A stretch of 38,636 bases of DNA. It comes from an uncultured Oscillospiraceae bacterium. GTDB taxonomy: Bacteria > Bacillota > Clostridia > Oscillospirales > Oscillospiraceae. The position numbers and the translations under genes were made by a program. Each line of letters begins with the position of its first letter. Positions within the stretch are counted from its first letter, which is position 1. The DNA lies in NCBI GenBank assembly GCA_944385665.1, contig CALWYB010000087.1, positions 1-38,636 on the forward strand. Direction: 5' to 3'. The notes below the pieces were generated by a model. The model was not told the DNA's origin. It did no database searches and was given only the letters and a program-made list of their open reading frames with translations. This document shows, one piece after another, positions 15,736 to 23,926 of the stretch.

Positions 15736-16968
15736 ATGTCTATTCATTCCGACGCACAGCAAATCATCCAATCCGCTCTGGCCGCCTGCCTGCCCGACGC
15801 AGCGGTTCGCCGCGCTCTGGAGGGCAAAACCTTTGCCAGTGGCCGGATCTATCTGGTGGCGGCGGGCAAAGCCGCCTGGCAGATGGCCCAGTGCGCCGCT
15901 CAGATGCTGGGAGACCGGCTCACCGCCGGCGTGGTGGTCACCAAATATGACCACAGCAAGGGGGATATTCCCTACTGCACCGTCTACGAGGGCGGCCACC
16001 CGGTTCCCGACGAGAACTCCTACCGGGGCACCCGGGCCGCCATGGAGCTGGTACAGAACCTCACTGCGGAGGACACGGTGGTCTTTCTGGTCTCCGGCGG
16101 CGGCTCCGCTCTGTTTGAGTGCCCTCTGGTTCCCGGAGAGGACTTGGCCCGGCTGACCAAGGATCTGCTGGCCTGCGGGGCGGACATCGTGGAGATGAAC
16201 ACCCTGCGCAAGCGCCTGTCCGCCGTCAAAGGCGGCAAATTTGCCCAGCTGTGTGCCCCTGCTCAGGTGTACGCCATCGTCCTGTCCGACATTCTGGGTG
16301 ACCCCCTGGATATGATCGCATCCGGTCCCGCCTACCCCGACAGCTCCACCAAGGAGGACGCCTGGGCGGCGGTGGAGAAGTATCACCTCTCTCTCACCGA
16401 CGAGATGAAGAAGCTGCTGGATGTGGAGACCCCCAAGCAGCTGGACAATGTGGAGACCGTCATCACCGGCAGCGTGCGGGAGCTGTGCGCCGCCGCCGCC
16501 CAGGCCTGTGAGGCTCTGGGCTATCAGCCCACCGTCCTCACCGACCGGCTGTGCTGCCAGGCCAAGGAGGCGGGCTCCTTCCTGGCCTCCATCGCCAAGA
16601 GCCATGAGGACAGCACCCGCTCCCTGGCCTTCCTGGCCGGCGGAGAGACGGTGGTGCAGCTCACCGGCTCCGGCCTGGGAGGGCGCAACCAGGAGCTGGC
16701 TCTGGCTGCCGCACCGGGAATTGCAGGCATGAAAGACACGGTGATCTTTTCCCTGGGCTCCGACGGCACCGACGGTCCCACTGACGCCGCCGGCGGCCTG
16801 GTGGATGGAGAGACCATGGACAAGCTGGCTAAGGCCGGGCTGTCCGTCCACCAGGTGCTCTCCGACAATGACGCCTACCACGCCCTGAAGGCGGTGGACG
16901 GCCTGCTCATCACCGGACCTACGGGCACCAATGTCAACGACGTGGCGGTGGTGCTGATCAAGCGCTGA
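15736..16968 (+). CDS. Glycerate kinase, type 2 (MOFRL family)
   Basis: This 410-residue enzyme phosphorylates D-glycerate, in most characterised members to 2-phosphoglycerate, feeding glycolysis. The N-terminal domain has YLVAAGKAAWQMA near residue 38 and VSGGGSALFE near 120, a phosphate-binding loop. The C-terminal MOFRL domain includes LAFLAGGETVVQLTG, GLGGRNQELAL and GSDGTDGPTDAAG. The start has AAAGGAG seven bases upstream. It forms a single-gene unit between two strong terminators, so the source of glycerate is not shown by context; related enzymes also act on hydroxypyruvate-linked pathways. Confidence 0.9.
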   Translation: MSIHSDAQQIIQSALAACLPDAAVRRALEGKTFASGRIYLVAAGKAAWQMAQCAAQMLGDRLTAGVVVTKYDHSKGDIPYCTVYEGGHPVPDENSYRGTRAAMELVQNLTAEDTVVFLVSGGGSALFECPLVPGEDLARLTKDLLACGADIVEMNTLRKRLSAVKGGKFAQLCAPAQVYAIVLSDILGDPLDMIASGPAYPDSSTKEDAWAAVEKYHLSLTDEMKKLLDVETPKQLDNVETVITGSVRELCAAAAQACEALGYQPTVLTDRLCCQAKEAGSFLASIAKSHEDSTRSLAFLAGGETVVQLTGSGLGGRNQELALAAAPGIAGMKDTVIFSLGSDGTDGPTDAAGGLVDGETMDKLAKAGLSVHQVLSDNDAYHALKAVDGLLITGPTGTNVNDVAVVLIKR

Positions 16969-16978
16969 TTTTTTCCAA

Positions 16979-17030
16979 GAAAACAGAAACAGGCGCGGCT
17001 ACAGCCGCGCCTGTTTCTGTTTTCTAATTT
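16979..17030 (+). terminator. Long perfect hairpin terminator after glycerate kinase
   Basis: A perfect 21-bp stem beginning GAAAACAGAAAC, with a 4-base loop, spans 16979-17024 and is followed by TAATTTCC. Unusually for a terminator, the T-rich stretch lies inside the 3' arm (CTGTTTCTGTTTTC). Confidence 0.85.
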
Positions 17031-17046
17031 CCATGAATTTCGGCAC

Positions 17047-17085
17047 AAAAAAGTTCGCCGCAAGCATAATCTGCTTGCGGCGAAC
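17047..17085 (-). terminator. Terminator of the tRNA-Ser transcription unit
   Basis: A perfect 13-bp stem (GTTCGCCGCAAGC and its complement, 7-base loop) at 17053-17085 is followed on the minus strand by six T. It directly abuts the encoded CCA of tRNA-Ser(GCT). Confidence 0.9.
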
Positions 17086-17177
17086 TGGCGCAGAAGGGGG
17101 GATTCGAACCCCCGCACGGTTTTACCCGCCTACTCCCTTAGCAGGGGAGCCCCTTATAGCCACTTGGGTACTTCTGC
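17086..17177 (-). tRNA. tRNA-Ser (anticodon GCT)
   Basis: The minus strand has acceptor GCAGAAG/CTTCTGC, discriminator G and an encoded CCA. The anticodon stem CTCCC/GGGAG encloses CTGCTAA, giving GCT. A long variable arm fits class II serine tRNA. It is 36 bases downstream of tRNA-Ser(TGA) in one probable transcript. Confidence 0.95.
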
Positions 17178-17213
17178 AAGTGCTATAAACTACGGTACGA
17201 TATTCCAAAAAAG

Positions 17214-17301
17214 TGGCGGAGAGAGTGGGATTCGAACCCACGGCTCTTGACGAGTCACCGGTTTTCAAGACCGGCTCCTTAAACCACTCGGACATCTCTC
17301 C
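17214..17301 (-). tRNA. tRNA-Ser (anticodon TGA)
   Basis: Acceptor GGAGAGA/TCTCTCC, discriminator G and an encoded CCA are seen on the minus strand. The anticodon stem CCGGT/ACCGG encloses CTTGAAA, giving TGA. The variable arm is long. It is first in the tRNA-Ser pair, 28 bases from the promoter's -10 box. Confidence 0.95.
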
Positions 17302-17329
17302 TCATCTTATTCAATCAGAGGCGAATAAG

Positions 17330-17358
17330 ATAATACCATACCCATCTGCATTTGTCAA
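17330..17358 (-). promoter_or_regulatory. Promoter of the tRNA-Ser pair
   Basis: On the minus strand TTGACA (17353-17358) and TATTAT (17330-17335) are 17 bases apart. This is the strongest promoter match on this strand here, as expected for tRNA genes. Confidence 0.85.
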
Positions 17359-17395
17359 TCCCTTAAGCCGACTTTCCGAAAAAAGTCTGCCTCGA

Positions 17396-18265
17396 TCAAA
17401 GATGTTTCAGCGAGGCGGCCTCCGCCACCCGCTCCTGACTTTCGATCACGCGCTCCGGATTCAGCTCACACACTTCAGTAAACAGCAGGTCCAGCACAAA
17501 CAGCTGGGCCATACGGGCTGTGACAGAGCCCACTTGCAGCGGCCCCTCATTGGACCCGCACTGAAGCACCAGGTCGGCCAGCTGGCCGCCGGGAGACTTG
17601 GGAAACCGGGAAACCAAGATTACCTTCACTCCCATGGGGCGAGACACAGCCAACACATCCTGTAGCTCTCTGGTGGAACCGGAGTAGGAGAAAAACAGCA
17701 CCACGTCCTCTTTGGACATCAGCGCCACACTGTTGAGCTGGAAGTGGGAATCCGCAATAAAGGTAAACTTGGGTGAAATGGTGGAAAACAGCGTCCAGGC
17801 CTCCTCAGCCAGCACCATGGAACTGCCCTGCCCCATACAGACGACCCGCTTGGCATCATGGAGCAGCTCAGCGGCCTGATGCAGCTGTTCGGCGTTAATC
17901 AGCTTCATGGTCTGCTCCAACGCAGATACATTTTCCTGCAGACGGCGGCGGCACATGGCGTGAAACGCAGAGGGATCTTCTACCTGGGCAGGCACAGCCT
18001 CACTTTCCTCCGCATTTCCCGCCCGGGTGGCCATGGAAGCCTTTGCCAGCTCCAGTTTAAAGGCGTTATAGCCCCCCAGGCCCAGCCGCCGGCAAAAGCG
18101 GGAGATGGTCGCATCTGCTACCTCACACTCCTCCGCCAGCTCCGAGATGGACATATACTGGGCATCGATACGGTGGGACAATACATAGTCGGCCACTTTC
18201 TTTTCTGAATTTGTCAGCTGAAAATACTGGCTGCTGATGGTCTCAAAAATATCTTGAGTGGTCAT
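17396..18265 (-). CDS. RpiR-family regulator with SIS domain (amino-sugar locus)
   Basis: A 289-residue DNA-binding regulator. Residues about 1-78 form the RpiR helix-turn-helix domain (SEKKVADYVL, SISELAEECEVADATISRFCRRLGLGGYNAFK in part). Residues about 115-250 form a sugar-isomerase (SIS) fold that would sense a phosphosugar, with GQGSSMVLAEEAW and FSYSGSTRELQ as the phosphate loops. It is divergent from the kinase-nagA-nagB operon, and a perfect palindrome lies between them, so control by GlcNAc-6-P, GlcN-6-P or MurNAc-6-P is likely but inferred. The start is uncertain between ATG at 18265 and GTG at 18271; GGAG is five bases before the GTG. Confidence 0.87.
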   Translation of the reverse strand: MTTQDIFETISSQYFQLTNSEKKVADYVLSHRIDAQYMSISELAEECEVADATISRFCRRLGLGGYNAFKLELAKASMATRAGNAEESEAVPAQVEDPSAFHAMCRRRLQENVSALEQTMKLINAEQLHQAAELLHDAKRVVCMGQGSSMVLAEEAWTLFSTISPKFTFIADSHFQLNSVALMSKEDVVLFFSYSGSTRELQDVLAVSRPMGVKVILVSRFPKSPGGQLADLVLQCGSNEGPLQVGSVTARMAQLFVLDLLFTEVCELNPERVIESQERVAEAASLKHL

Positions 18266-18492
18266 ACTCACCTGTACTCCTCTCTTTCGATCTGCCGTTG
18301 GAAACCGTCGCAGGACAAAGCACCCCCGGGCGGTACCGGCTCTCATTGGTATTTGTGCCGTTTTTGAAACAAAAACGGGCATTGTTCAATTTTTCCAGCA
18401 GAATGGAATTCATTCCTATATTTCACATGATTTTCGTTTCTTTTTTTGAAAAAAGCGGTTTTTAAAAACTTTTTCTCGTAAAATAGGGGGTA

Positions 18493-18507
18493 TGAAAATA
18501 ATTTTCA
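18493..18507. promoter_or_regulatory. Palindromic operator candidate for the RpiR regulator
   Basis: TGAAAAT-A-ATTTTCA is a perfect 15-base palindrome about 37 bases upstream of the -35 box of the amino-sugar operon. TGAAA...TTTCA half-sites are usual for RpiR-type proteins. The rest of 18266-18728 is very AT-rich. It holds another hairpin at 18358-18378 near the regulator's side, and no further coding sequence that I can support. Confidence 0.5.
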
Positions 18508-18543
18508 CATTGATAATTTGTGTAAAATTTTTTTCGATTTTAG

Positions 18544-18572
18544 ATGACAACCGAGACTTCCCATGCTAAAAT
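18544..18572 (+). promoter_or_regulatory. Promoter of the amino-sugar operon
   Basis: ATGACA (18544-18549) and TAAAAT (18567-18572) are 17 bases apart, with a TG one base before the -10 (extended -10). The leader to the kinase start is about 150 bases and AT-rich, long enough for regulation at RNA level, though I recognise no riboswitch. Confidence 0.6.
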
Positions 18573-18728
18573 GTGCTTACAGAAAGAGAAAAAATATGAG
18601 CTTTTTGAAAAAAAGTCTGTTTTTTTCATCAATGGCCCATATTTAAGTTTCTTTTTTTATTATACCTGTCCCATAACCAATTCGCAACGAATTTTCAAAA
18701 TTTTTTTCAGAATCAGGAGGCGTTTGTC

Positions 18729-20108
18729 ATGAATCGGTATGGAATCCAGTTTCAGGTAAAAAACAGCCCCAGCTTAGACCCCGAGTTCATGCCCATTCTC
18801 AAGTTCAACCGCGCGTTCCTTCAGGGTGCCAAGAAGCCCGTCTCCTTCGCAGTGGAGCGCTCCAACGGCCAGGTTGCGGTGTGCAACACCTTCATCCACG
18901 GTACCCCGGAGATGCGGGAGGCCGACCACTACTATGCTGACCGGCTGGTGAAGTCCATGCTGTGGCTCCAGGGCGGCTTCAAGATCTATGTCAGCGGAGA
19001 CGAGGACCTGTACCACTATCTCCACGAGACCTTCGCCCCCACCGGCAAGCGCGCCTTCGACGCCGACTTTATGTCCAACGTGTACGAGCACCCCTTCGAG
19101 GTGGTCTTCTGCGACAAGGTGCCCCAGGAGAAGGGCGCCTCTCAGGCCATTGGCCGCCATATGAACGGCTGCCGCATCGGCTTTGACGCGGGCGGAAGCG
19201 ACCGCAAGGTGTCCGCTGTGGTGGACGGCGAGAGCGTCTACTCCGAAGAGGTGGTCTGGTTCCCCAAGACCAATGCCGACCCTGATTATCACTACGACGG
19301 TATCGTGGCCGCCTTCAAGTCCGCCGCCGAGAAGATGCCCCGGGTGGACGCGGTGGGCGTGTCCTCCGCCGGTATCTACATCGACAACCGCACCATGGTG
19401 GCCTCTCTGTTCCTGAAGGTCCCCAAGGAGCAGTTTGACGCCAAGGTAAAGGACATCTACATCCGGGCCGCCCGGGATGTGTTTGGTCCCGACGTGCCCC
19501 TGGTGGTGTGCAATGACGGCGACGTGTCCGCTCTGGCCGGTGCTATGGGCCTGGGCGAGAACAACGTGCTGGGCATCGCCATGGGCACCAGCGAGGCTGT
19601 GGGCTACGTGGACGAGCACGGCAACATCACCGGCTGGCTCAACGAGCTGGCTTTCATGCCGGTAGACGTGAACCCCGACGCCATGGAGGACGAGTGGTCC
19701 GGCGACATCGGCTGCGGCGTGAAGTACTTCTCCCAGGACGGCGTTATCAAGCTGGCTCCCCGGGCCGGCATCCAGCTGGACGAGAGCCTGTCCCCCGCCG
19801 AGAAGCTGAAGGTGGTCCAGAAGCTGATGGATGAGGATCAGGACAGCGCCAAGGAGGTCTACCGCTCCATCGGCACCTACCTGGGCCACGCCCTTGCTTA
19901 TTACTACGATCTCTATCACTGCAAGCACGTGCTGCTGCTGGGCCGAGTCATGTCCGGCAAGGGCGGCGACCTCATTCTGGAGGAGGCCAAGCGGGTGCTG
20001 GCGGACGAATATCCTGAGTGCGACGGCAAGCTGTTCCCCTCCCTGCCTGACGAGAAGACCCGCCGGGTGGGCCAGAGCGCCGCGGCCGCTTCTCTGCCGG
20101 AGGTGTAA
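18729..20108 (+). CDS. ROK-like sugar kinase, probable N-acetylglucosamine kinase
   Basis: A 459-residue protein. From about residue 150 it has the actin-like ATPase layout of ROK kinases: a first phosphate loop GFDAGGSDRKVSAVVDG, an adenosine/sugar segment VVCNDGDVSALAGAM with the catalytic Asp near 265, and GIAMGTSEAVGYVD as second phosphate loop. About 145 residues precede this and match nothing I recognise. Standard ROK kinases are about 300 residues and often carry a Cys-rich zinc motif, which I do not see. It is followed two bases later by nagA and then nagB, so phosphorylation of GlcNAc (or MurNAc) to the 6-phosphate is the natural role. Substrate is inference. RBS AGGAGG precedes the ATG. 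Confidence 0.72.
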   Translation: MNRYGIQFQVKNSPSLDPEFMPILKFNRAFLQGAKKPVSFAVERSNGQVAVCNTFIHGTPEMREADHYYADRLVKSMLWLQGGFKIYVSGDEDLYHYLHETFAPTGKRAFDADFMSNVYEHPFEVVFCDKVPQEKGASQAIGRHMNGCRIGFDAGGSDRKVSAVVDGESVYSEEVVWFPKTNADPDYHYDGIVAAFKSAAEKMPRVDAVGVSSAGIYIDNRTMVASLFLKVPKEQFDAKVKDIYIRAARDVFGPDVPLVVCNDGDVSALAGAMGLGENNVLGIAMGTSEAVGYVDEHGNITGWLNELAFMPVDVNPDAMEDEWSGDIGCGVKYFSQDGVIKLAPRAGIQLDESLSPAEKLKVVQKLMDEDQDSAKEVYRSIGTYLGHALAYYYDLYHCKHVLLLGRVMSGKGGDLILEEAKRVLADEYPECDGKLFPSLPDEKTRRVGQSAAAASLPEV

Positions 20109-20110
20109 TC

Positions 20111-21226
20111 ATGATCATCGGAAATACGAATGTATTTGTAGACGGCAAGTTCCAGAAGGGCTCCGTGGCGGTGGAAAACGGCGTGATCACCGCCATCGGC
20201 CCTGCCGGTTGGGCCTGTGATGTGGACGCCCAGGGCAAGTACCTGGTGCCCGGCTTTATCGACGTACACACCCACGGCGCCATGAACGAGGACTTCTCCG
20301 ACGGCAAGCCTGAGGGCCTGCCCGTCATGTCCAGACACTACGCCGCCCACGGCGTCACCTCCTTCCTGGCCACCACCATGACCCTGAAGGAGGAGGTCCT
20401 CACCCCTGCCATGGAGACCATCCGTGGTTTTGTCCGCCCCGCCGACGGCGCCAAGTGCGCGGGCATCCATCTGGAGGGCCCCTTCCTGTCCTATGCCAAG
20501 CGGGGCGCTCAGGCCGCCGAGAACCTGCACAAGCCTGATGCCGCCCTGTTCCACCGCCTGAATGCCGCCAGCGGCGGCCAGGTCCGGCTGGTCACTGTGG
20601 CCCCCGAGGAGGAGGGCGCCATTCCCTTCATTGAGGAGGTGTCCAAGGTGTGTACCGTCTCCATCGGCCACACCACCGCCGACTACGAGACCGCCATGGC
20701 CGCCTATCAGGCCGGCGCCTCCCACGCCACCCACCTGTATAACGGCATGCCCTCCCTGCTCCACCGGGCCCCCGGCGTCATTGCCGCCGCCCTGGACAGC
20801 GGCGCTACCGTAGAGCTCATCTGCGACGGCCTGCACATCCACCCTGCCGTCATCCGCGCCACTCACCGCATGTTTGGCCAGAAGCTGGTCATTATCAGCG
20901 ACTCTCTGCGCTGCGCCGGCATGCCCGACGGCCAGTATGAGCTGGGCGGTCAGCCCATTGAGATGAAGAACGGCCGGGCCACCCTGCTGGGCACCGACAC
21001 CCTGGCCGGCTCCTCTTCCAACCTGCTGCAGGAGCTGCAGAATGTGGTCTCCTTCGGCGTGCCTCTGGAGGCCGCTATCACCGCCCTCACCTCCGCCCCC
21101 GCCAAGGCGGTGCGGCTGGACCACGAGATCGGCTCCATTGCCGTGGGTAAGAAGGCCGACCTGCTGCTGCTCACTGACAAACTGGAATTAGACTCCGTCT
21201 ATATTGACGGCAATAAAATTATTTAA
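20111..21226 (+). CDS. nagA: N-acetylglucosamine-6-phosphate deacetylase
   Basis: The 371-residue amidohydrolase removes the acetyl group from GlcNAc-6-P. Metal and substrate segments are visible: DVHTHGAMNEDF near residue 55, EGPFLS near 123, GHTTADYE near 183, HLYNGMP near 207 and DGLHIHP near 238. The late catalytic Asp lies in ISDSLR (about 260). The C-terminus has the usual TSAPAKAVRLDHEIGSI followed by a strand. It starts two bases after the kinase stop, and nagB follows with 15 bases and GGAGGA between. Confidence 0.95.
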   Translation: MIIGNTNVFVDGKFQKGSVAVENGVITAIGPAGWACDVDAQGKYLVPGFIDVHTHGAMNEDFSDGKPEGLPVMSRHYAAHGVTSFLATTMTLKEEVLTPAMETIRGFVRPADGAKCAGIHLEGPFLSYAKRGAQAAENLHKPDAALFHRLNAASGGQVRLVTVAPEEEGAIPFIEEVSKVCTVSIGHTTADYETAMAAYQAGASHATHLYNGMPSLLHRAPGVIAAALDSGATVELICDGLHIHPAVIRATHRMFGQKLVIISDSLRCAGMPDGQYELGGQPIEMKNGRATLLGTDTLAGSSSNLLQELQNVVSFGVPLEAAITALTSAPAKAVRLDHEIGSIAVGKKADLLLLTDKLELDSVYIDGNKII

Positions 21227-21241
21227 TCGGAGGAATTTGCA

Positions 21242-21961
21242 ATGAGAATCATCAAGGCTAAGGATTACGACGCCATGAGCCGCGCCGCCGCCCACATCAT
21301 CGCCGCTCAGATCCAGCTCAAGCCCAACTGCGTGCTGGGCCTGGCCACCGGCTCCTCCCCCATTGGTACCTACAAGCAGCTCATCGAGTGGAACAAGGCC
21401 GGCGACCTGGACTTCTCCGCTGTCCGCTCCGTCAACCTGGACGAGTATGCCGGTCTGACTCCCGACCACGACCAGAGCTACGCCTACTTTATGCGCCACA
21501 ACCTGTTTGATCACGTGAACATCGATCTGGCCAACACCAACGTGCCCAGCGGTGTCAACGGCGACGGCGAGTGCCAGCGCTATGACAAGCTGATCGCTGA
21601 CTTCGGCGGCATCGACCTGCAGCTGCTGGGTCTGGGCGTCAATGGCCACATCGGCTTCAACGAGCCCGACGACCACTTCTCCCTGGGTACTCACAAGGTG
21701 ACCCTCACCGAGAGCACCCGGGAGGCCAACAAGCGCTTCTTCGCCTCAATTGACGAGGTGCCCACCCACGCTTACACCATGGGCGTGCGTGACATCATGC
21801 AGGCTCAGCGGGTACTGATGGTAGCCTCCGGTGCCAACAAGGCCCAGGCCATCAAGGACGCTTTCTTTGGCCCTGTCACTCCTCAGGTCCCCGCCTCCAT
21901 CCTCCAGTACCACAAGGACTTCATCCTGGTGGCTGACGAGGCCGCCCTGTCTCTCATCTGA
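21242..21961 (+). CDS. nagB: Glucosamine-6-phosphate deaminase
   Basis: The 239-residue enzyme converts glucosamine-6-P to fructose-6-P and ammonia. Family motifs are LATGSSPIGTYKQL near residue 36, NLDEYAGL near 63 with the catalytic Asp, GLGVNGHIGFNEP near 135 and THAYTMGVRDIM near 178. At 239 residues it has the short Firmicute form, lacking the C-terminal allosteric tail of E. coli NagB (266). It is last in the operon and a strong terminator follows within 20 bases. Confidence 0.96.
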   Translation: MRIIKAKDYDAMSRAAAHIIAAQIQLKPNCVLGLATGSSPIGTYKQLIEWNKAGDLDFSAVRSVNLDEYAGLTPDHDQSYAYFMRHNLFDHVNIDLANTNVPSGVNGDGECQRYDKLIADFGGIDLQLLGLGVNGHIGFNEPDDHFSLGTHKVTLTESTREANKRFFASIDEVPTHAYTMGVRDIMQAQRVLMVASGANKAQAIKDAFFGPVTPQVPASILQYHKDFILVADEAALSLI

Positions 21962-21980
21962 TTTCTTCTTCCTTTCTGTC

Positions 21981-22015
21981 AAGGGAGCGGCCCTGCGGGG
22001 CCGCTCCCTTTTTTT
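21981..22015 (+). terminator. Terminator of the amino-sugar operon
   Basis: An 11-12 bp GC-rich stem (AAGGGAGCGGCC with its complement) is followed by seven T. Confidence 0.92.
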
Positions 22016-22100
22016 CGGAACCTCCTGCCCGCGCGGTACATAGAGTAGAACAGCAGGGGATTGTGCCCCTGCCAGTGTCCCTTTTTTGGAGGTTTCCATT

Positions 22101-22949
22101 ATGGCCGATATCACCCAAGATCTTTTAAAACTGCAATACAGTCAGAATTTCCCCATCAGCGGGATGCAGGAGGCGGACATCAACCTGGTCCTGCCCCCGG
22201 TTCCCCCTGCCTCGGCGACCGTATTCGGCACCGTAACTGACGGTACCACTCCCATTGCCAACGCAACCGTCAAGCTGTTTGACAGCCAGGGCGTCCCCTA
22301 TCAGCACACCATCACCGACGCCACCGACGCCTACACCCTGACCGACATTCCTTCCGGCACCTACACGGTGGCCAGCGCCAAGGACGGCTATCTGCTCAGC
22401 GCCGGAACCAGCGTGGTACTCTCCAGCGGCGACTCCACCCAGATCAATCTGGTGTGTACTCCCGATCCCACCCTGTCTCTGGGCGCCATTGCCGGTACAC
22501 TCCAGACTTTGGTCGATCTTGTTCCCACTCCCCTGGCCGGAGCGAAAATCACCCTGCTCAACGGCAGCGGTGAAGTGGTAGCCACCACCTACTCCGTGGA
22601 GGACGGTGAGTTTGCCTTCTATGATCTGGCCGACGGGGCCTACACCATGGTGGCTTCTGCTGCGGGCTATTTCACCACCGCCCCCACTGCCGTGACCATT
22701 CTGAACGGTTCGATCGCCAATGTGAGCATGTCCATGCAGGTGGACTCCCGGACCTATAATGGTACCGTCAGCGGCATCATTCGGGATCAGTCCGGCAATG
22801 TGGTAGCAGGCTGTTTTGTCGGCCTTTTCCAGATCGTGGATGGTCGGGAGACGCTGATTGCCACCACCAAAACCAATGCCGAGGGCAAGTATCTGTTCGG
22901 CGGTGTGACCGGCGGCCAGTACGTGGTCAAGGCCAAACTGAATCAGTAA
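22101..22949 (+). CDS. Triple carboxypeptidase-regulatory-like repeat protein, function unknown
   Basis: This 282-residue protein consists of a 38-residue N-terminal part (with LPPVPP) and three beta-sandwich repeats at about 39-115, 128-205 and 218-282. Each starts with a GxV/AxGT..T or VSGIIRD strand, then an A-x-V/I-x-L-F/L strand, and ends with a Y-x-F/L-x-x-I/L/V-x-x-G-x-Y-x-V turn, the hallmark of CarboxypepD_reg/CnaB-like folds. There is no signal peptide, membrane segment or sortase motif, although such folds are usually extracellular. The ATG at 22101 follows GGAGG by eight bases. It is a single-gene unit between two terminators. A surface or spore structural role is conceivable, but nothing in context supports one. 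Confidence 0.7.
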   Translation: MADITQDLLKLQYSQNFPISGMQEADINLVLPPVPPASATVFGTVTDGTTPIANATVKLFDSQGVPYQHTITDATDAYTLTDIPSGTYTVASAKDGYLLSAGTSVVLSSGDSTQINLVCTPDPTLSLGAIAGTLQTLVDLVPTPLAGAKITLLNGSGEVVATTYSVEDGEFAFYDLADGAYTMVASAAGYFTTAPTAVTILNGSIANVSMSMQVDSRTYNGTVSGIIRDQSGNVVAGCFVGLFQIVDGRETLIATTKTNAEGKYLFGGVTGGQYVVKAKLNQ

Positions 22950-23184
22950 CCGGAACACTGAGGGCGGGAGTTCCGTTCTGTCTGTGGGATGAGGAAGAGG
23001 CAGAACAAAACCTGTGCTTTGCACGGCAATACGCCCTGTGCTCCCTGCGGGTACTCTGCGGCGCTTGCTGTCCCTGGGGCTGGGTGCGGCTGATGAGCGT
23101 GGAGTGCCGCTTCTCAAACAGCACTATGCAGTGGTGCTGGAGGCAGCTCCCCGGTCACTGCGGCTACAATCTCACTGGAACGTA
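22950..23184. other. Intergenic stretch with an open frame lacking a start codon
   Basis: No gene can be called here. One plus frame stays open from about 22958 to the TAA at 23183-23185. Read that way it would give about 75 residues with nine Cys and five Trp, but it has no ATG/GTG/TTG start near a ribosome site. A 34-codon frame from an ATG at 22989 is also unsupported. It may be a gene relic or just GC-rich spacer. Confidence 0.3.
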
Positions 23185-23220
23185 AAAGACCGGGAAGGCA
23201 ATGCCTTCCCGGTCTTTTTT
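23185..23220. terminator. Shared bidirectional terminator between convergent units
   Basis: A perfect 16-bp stem (AAAGACCGGGAAGGCA and its complement, with one central base) is followed by T-runs on both strands. It serves the ATPase operon on the minus strand, whose last stop is at 23225, and any transcript coming from 22949. Confidence 0.9.
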
Positions 23221-23224
23221 GTAT

Positions 23225-23914
23225 TTAATTGGCAAAGGACTCCAGCGCTTTGGCGTCCTCGCTGCGGCGCTCCTGGATGGCTTCCTTCAGAAGCATATCC
23301 TTCACCTTCATCAGCCGGATAGTGTTGGCACGCTCGTTCTCATCCAGCTTCATGGTGATATATTTGATGCTCTCCTCCATCTGGGGGATCTTCACGTACT
23401 CCAGGGCGTTGACCCGGCGGCGGGTCTTTTCGATCTCCTCCGCCAGCAGCTGGGAGGTCTTTTCGATCTCCGCCAGCTTCAGCATATCCCGGAAAACCTG
23501 GGACATGGCATCCACCGCGTCGTCCAGCTCGCCGCTGGTCTGGGCAAAGCCATAGGGATAGACCTCACCCGGGTCCTGGCTGCGGGTCTTGAAGTGGTAC
23601 TCGGGCACGTCCACGGACATGATGTTCTGGAAGGTCATGTCCAGCTCTACCGACTGCTTGGGGTACATGAGGGACTGCTCCAGCATCTCGGGGGACATGA
23701 GGGCGGCGGCCACGGTAAAGGAGCCGTGGGCCCGCATGAGGCCCTCCTCTACCCGTTTACGCAGCGCCCGGTTCTCCCGCACCACGTCCATAAACTGCTT
23801 CATCAGCTCGTCCCGCTTATCTTTCAGCAGCTTGTGGCCCCGCTGGGCAGTCTTCAGCCGGCCTTTCAGCCGGGTCAGCTCCATACGGGTGGGATTTATT
23901 GTTGTGGAAGGCAT
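23225..23914 (-). CDS. ntpD: V-type ATPase subunit D (central shaft)
   Basis: A 229-residue, mostly helical protein forming the rotating shaft inside the A3B3 ring. The N-terminus INPTRMELTRLKGRLKTAQRGHKLLKDKRDEL (in part) is the family signature, and long coiled-coil helices run through residues about 10-75 and 130-210 (ETSRRRVNALEY-type segment near 190). It is last in the operon, 12 bases after ntpB, with a G-rich ribosome site before ATG. A shared terminator follows. Confidence 0.95.
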   Translation of the reverse strand: MPSTTINPTRMELTRLKGRLKTAQRGHKLLKDKRDELMKQFMDVVRENRALRKRVEEGLMRAHGSFTVAAALMSPEMLEQSLMYPKQSVELDMTFQNIMSVDVPEYHFKTRSQDPGEVYPYGFAQTSGELDDAVDAMSQVFRDMLKLAEIEKTSQLLAEEIEKTRRRVNALEYVKIPQMEESIKYITMKLDENERANTIRLMKVKDMLLKEAIQERRSEDAKALESFAN

Positions 23915-23926
23915 TCCAATCCCCCC

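Noticed and set aside
18266-18728. Possible riboswitch such as glmS-type in the long AT-rich leader before the sugar kinase
   Set aside because: I could not find conserved riboswitch cores. A promoter near 18570 and a protein-type palindrome explain the region better.
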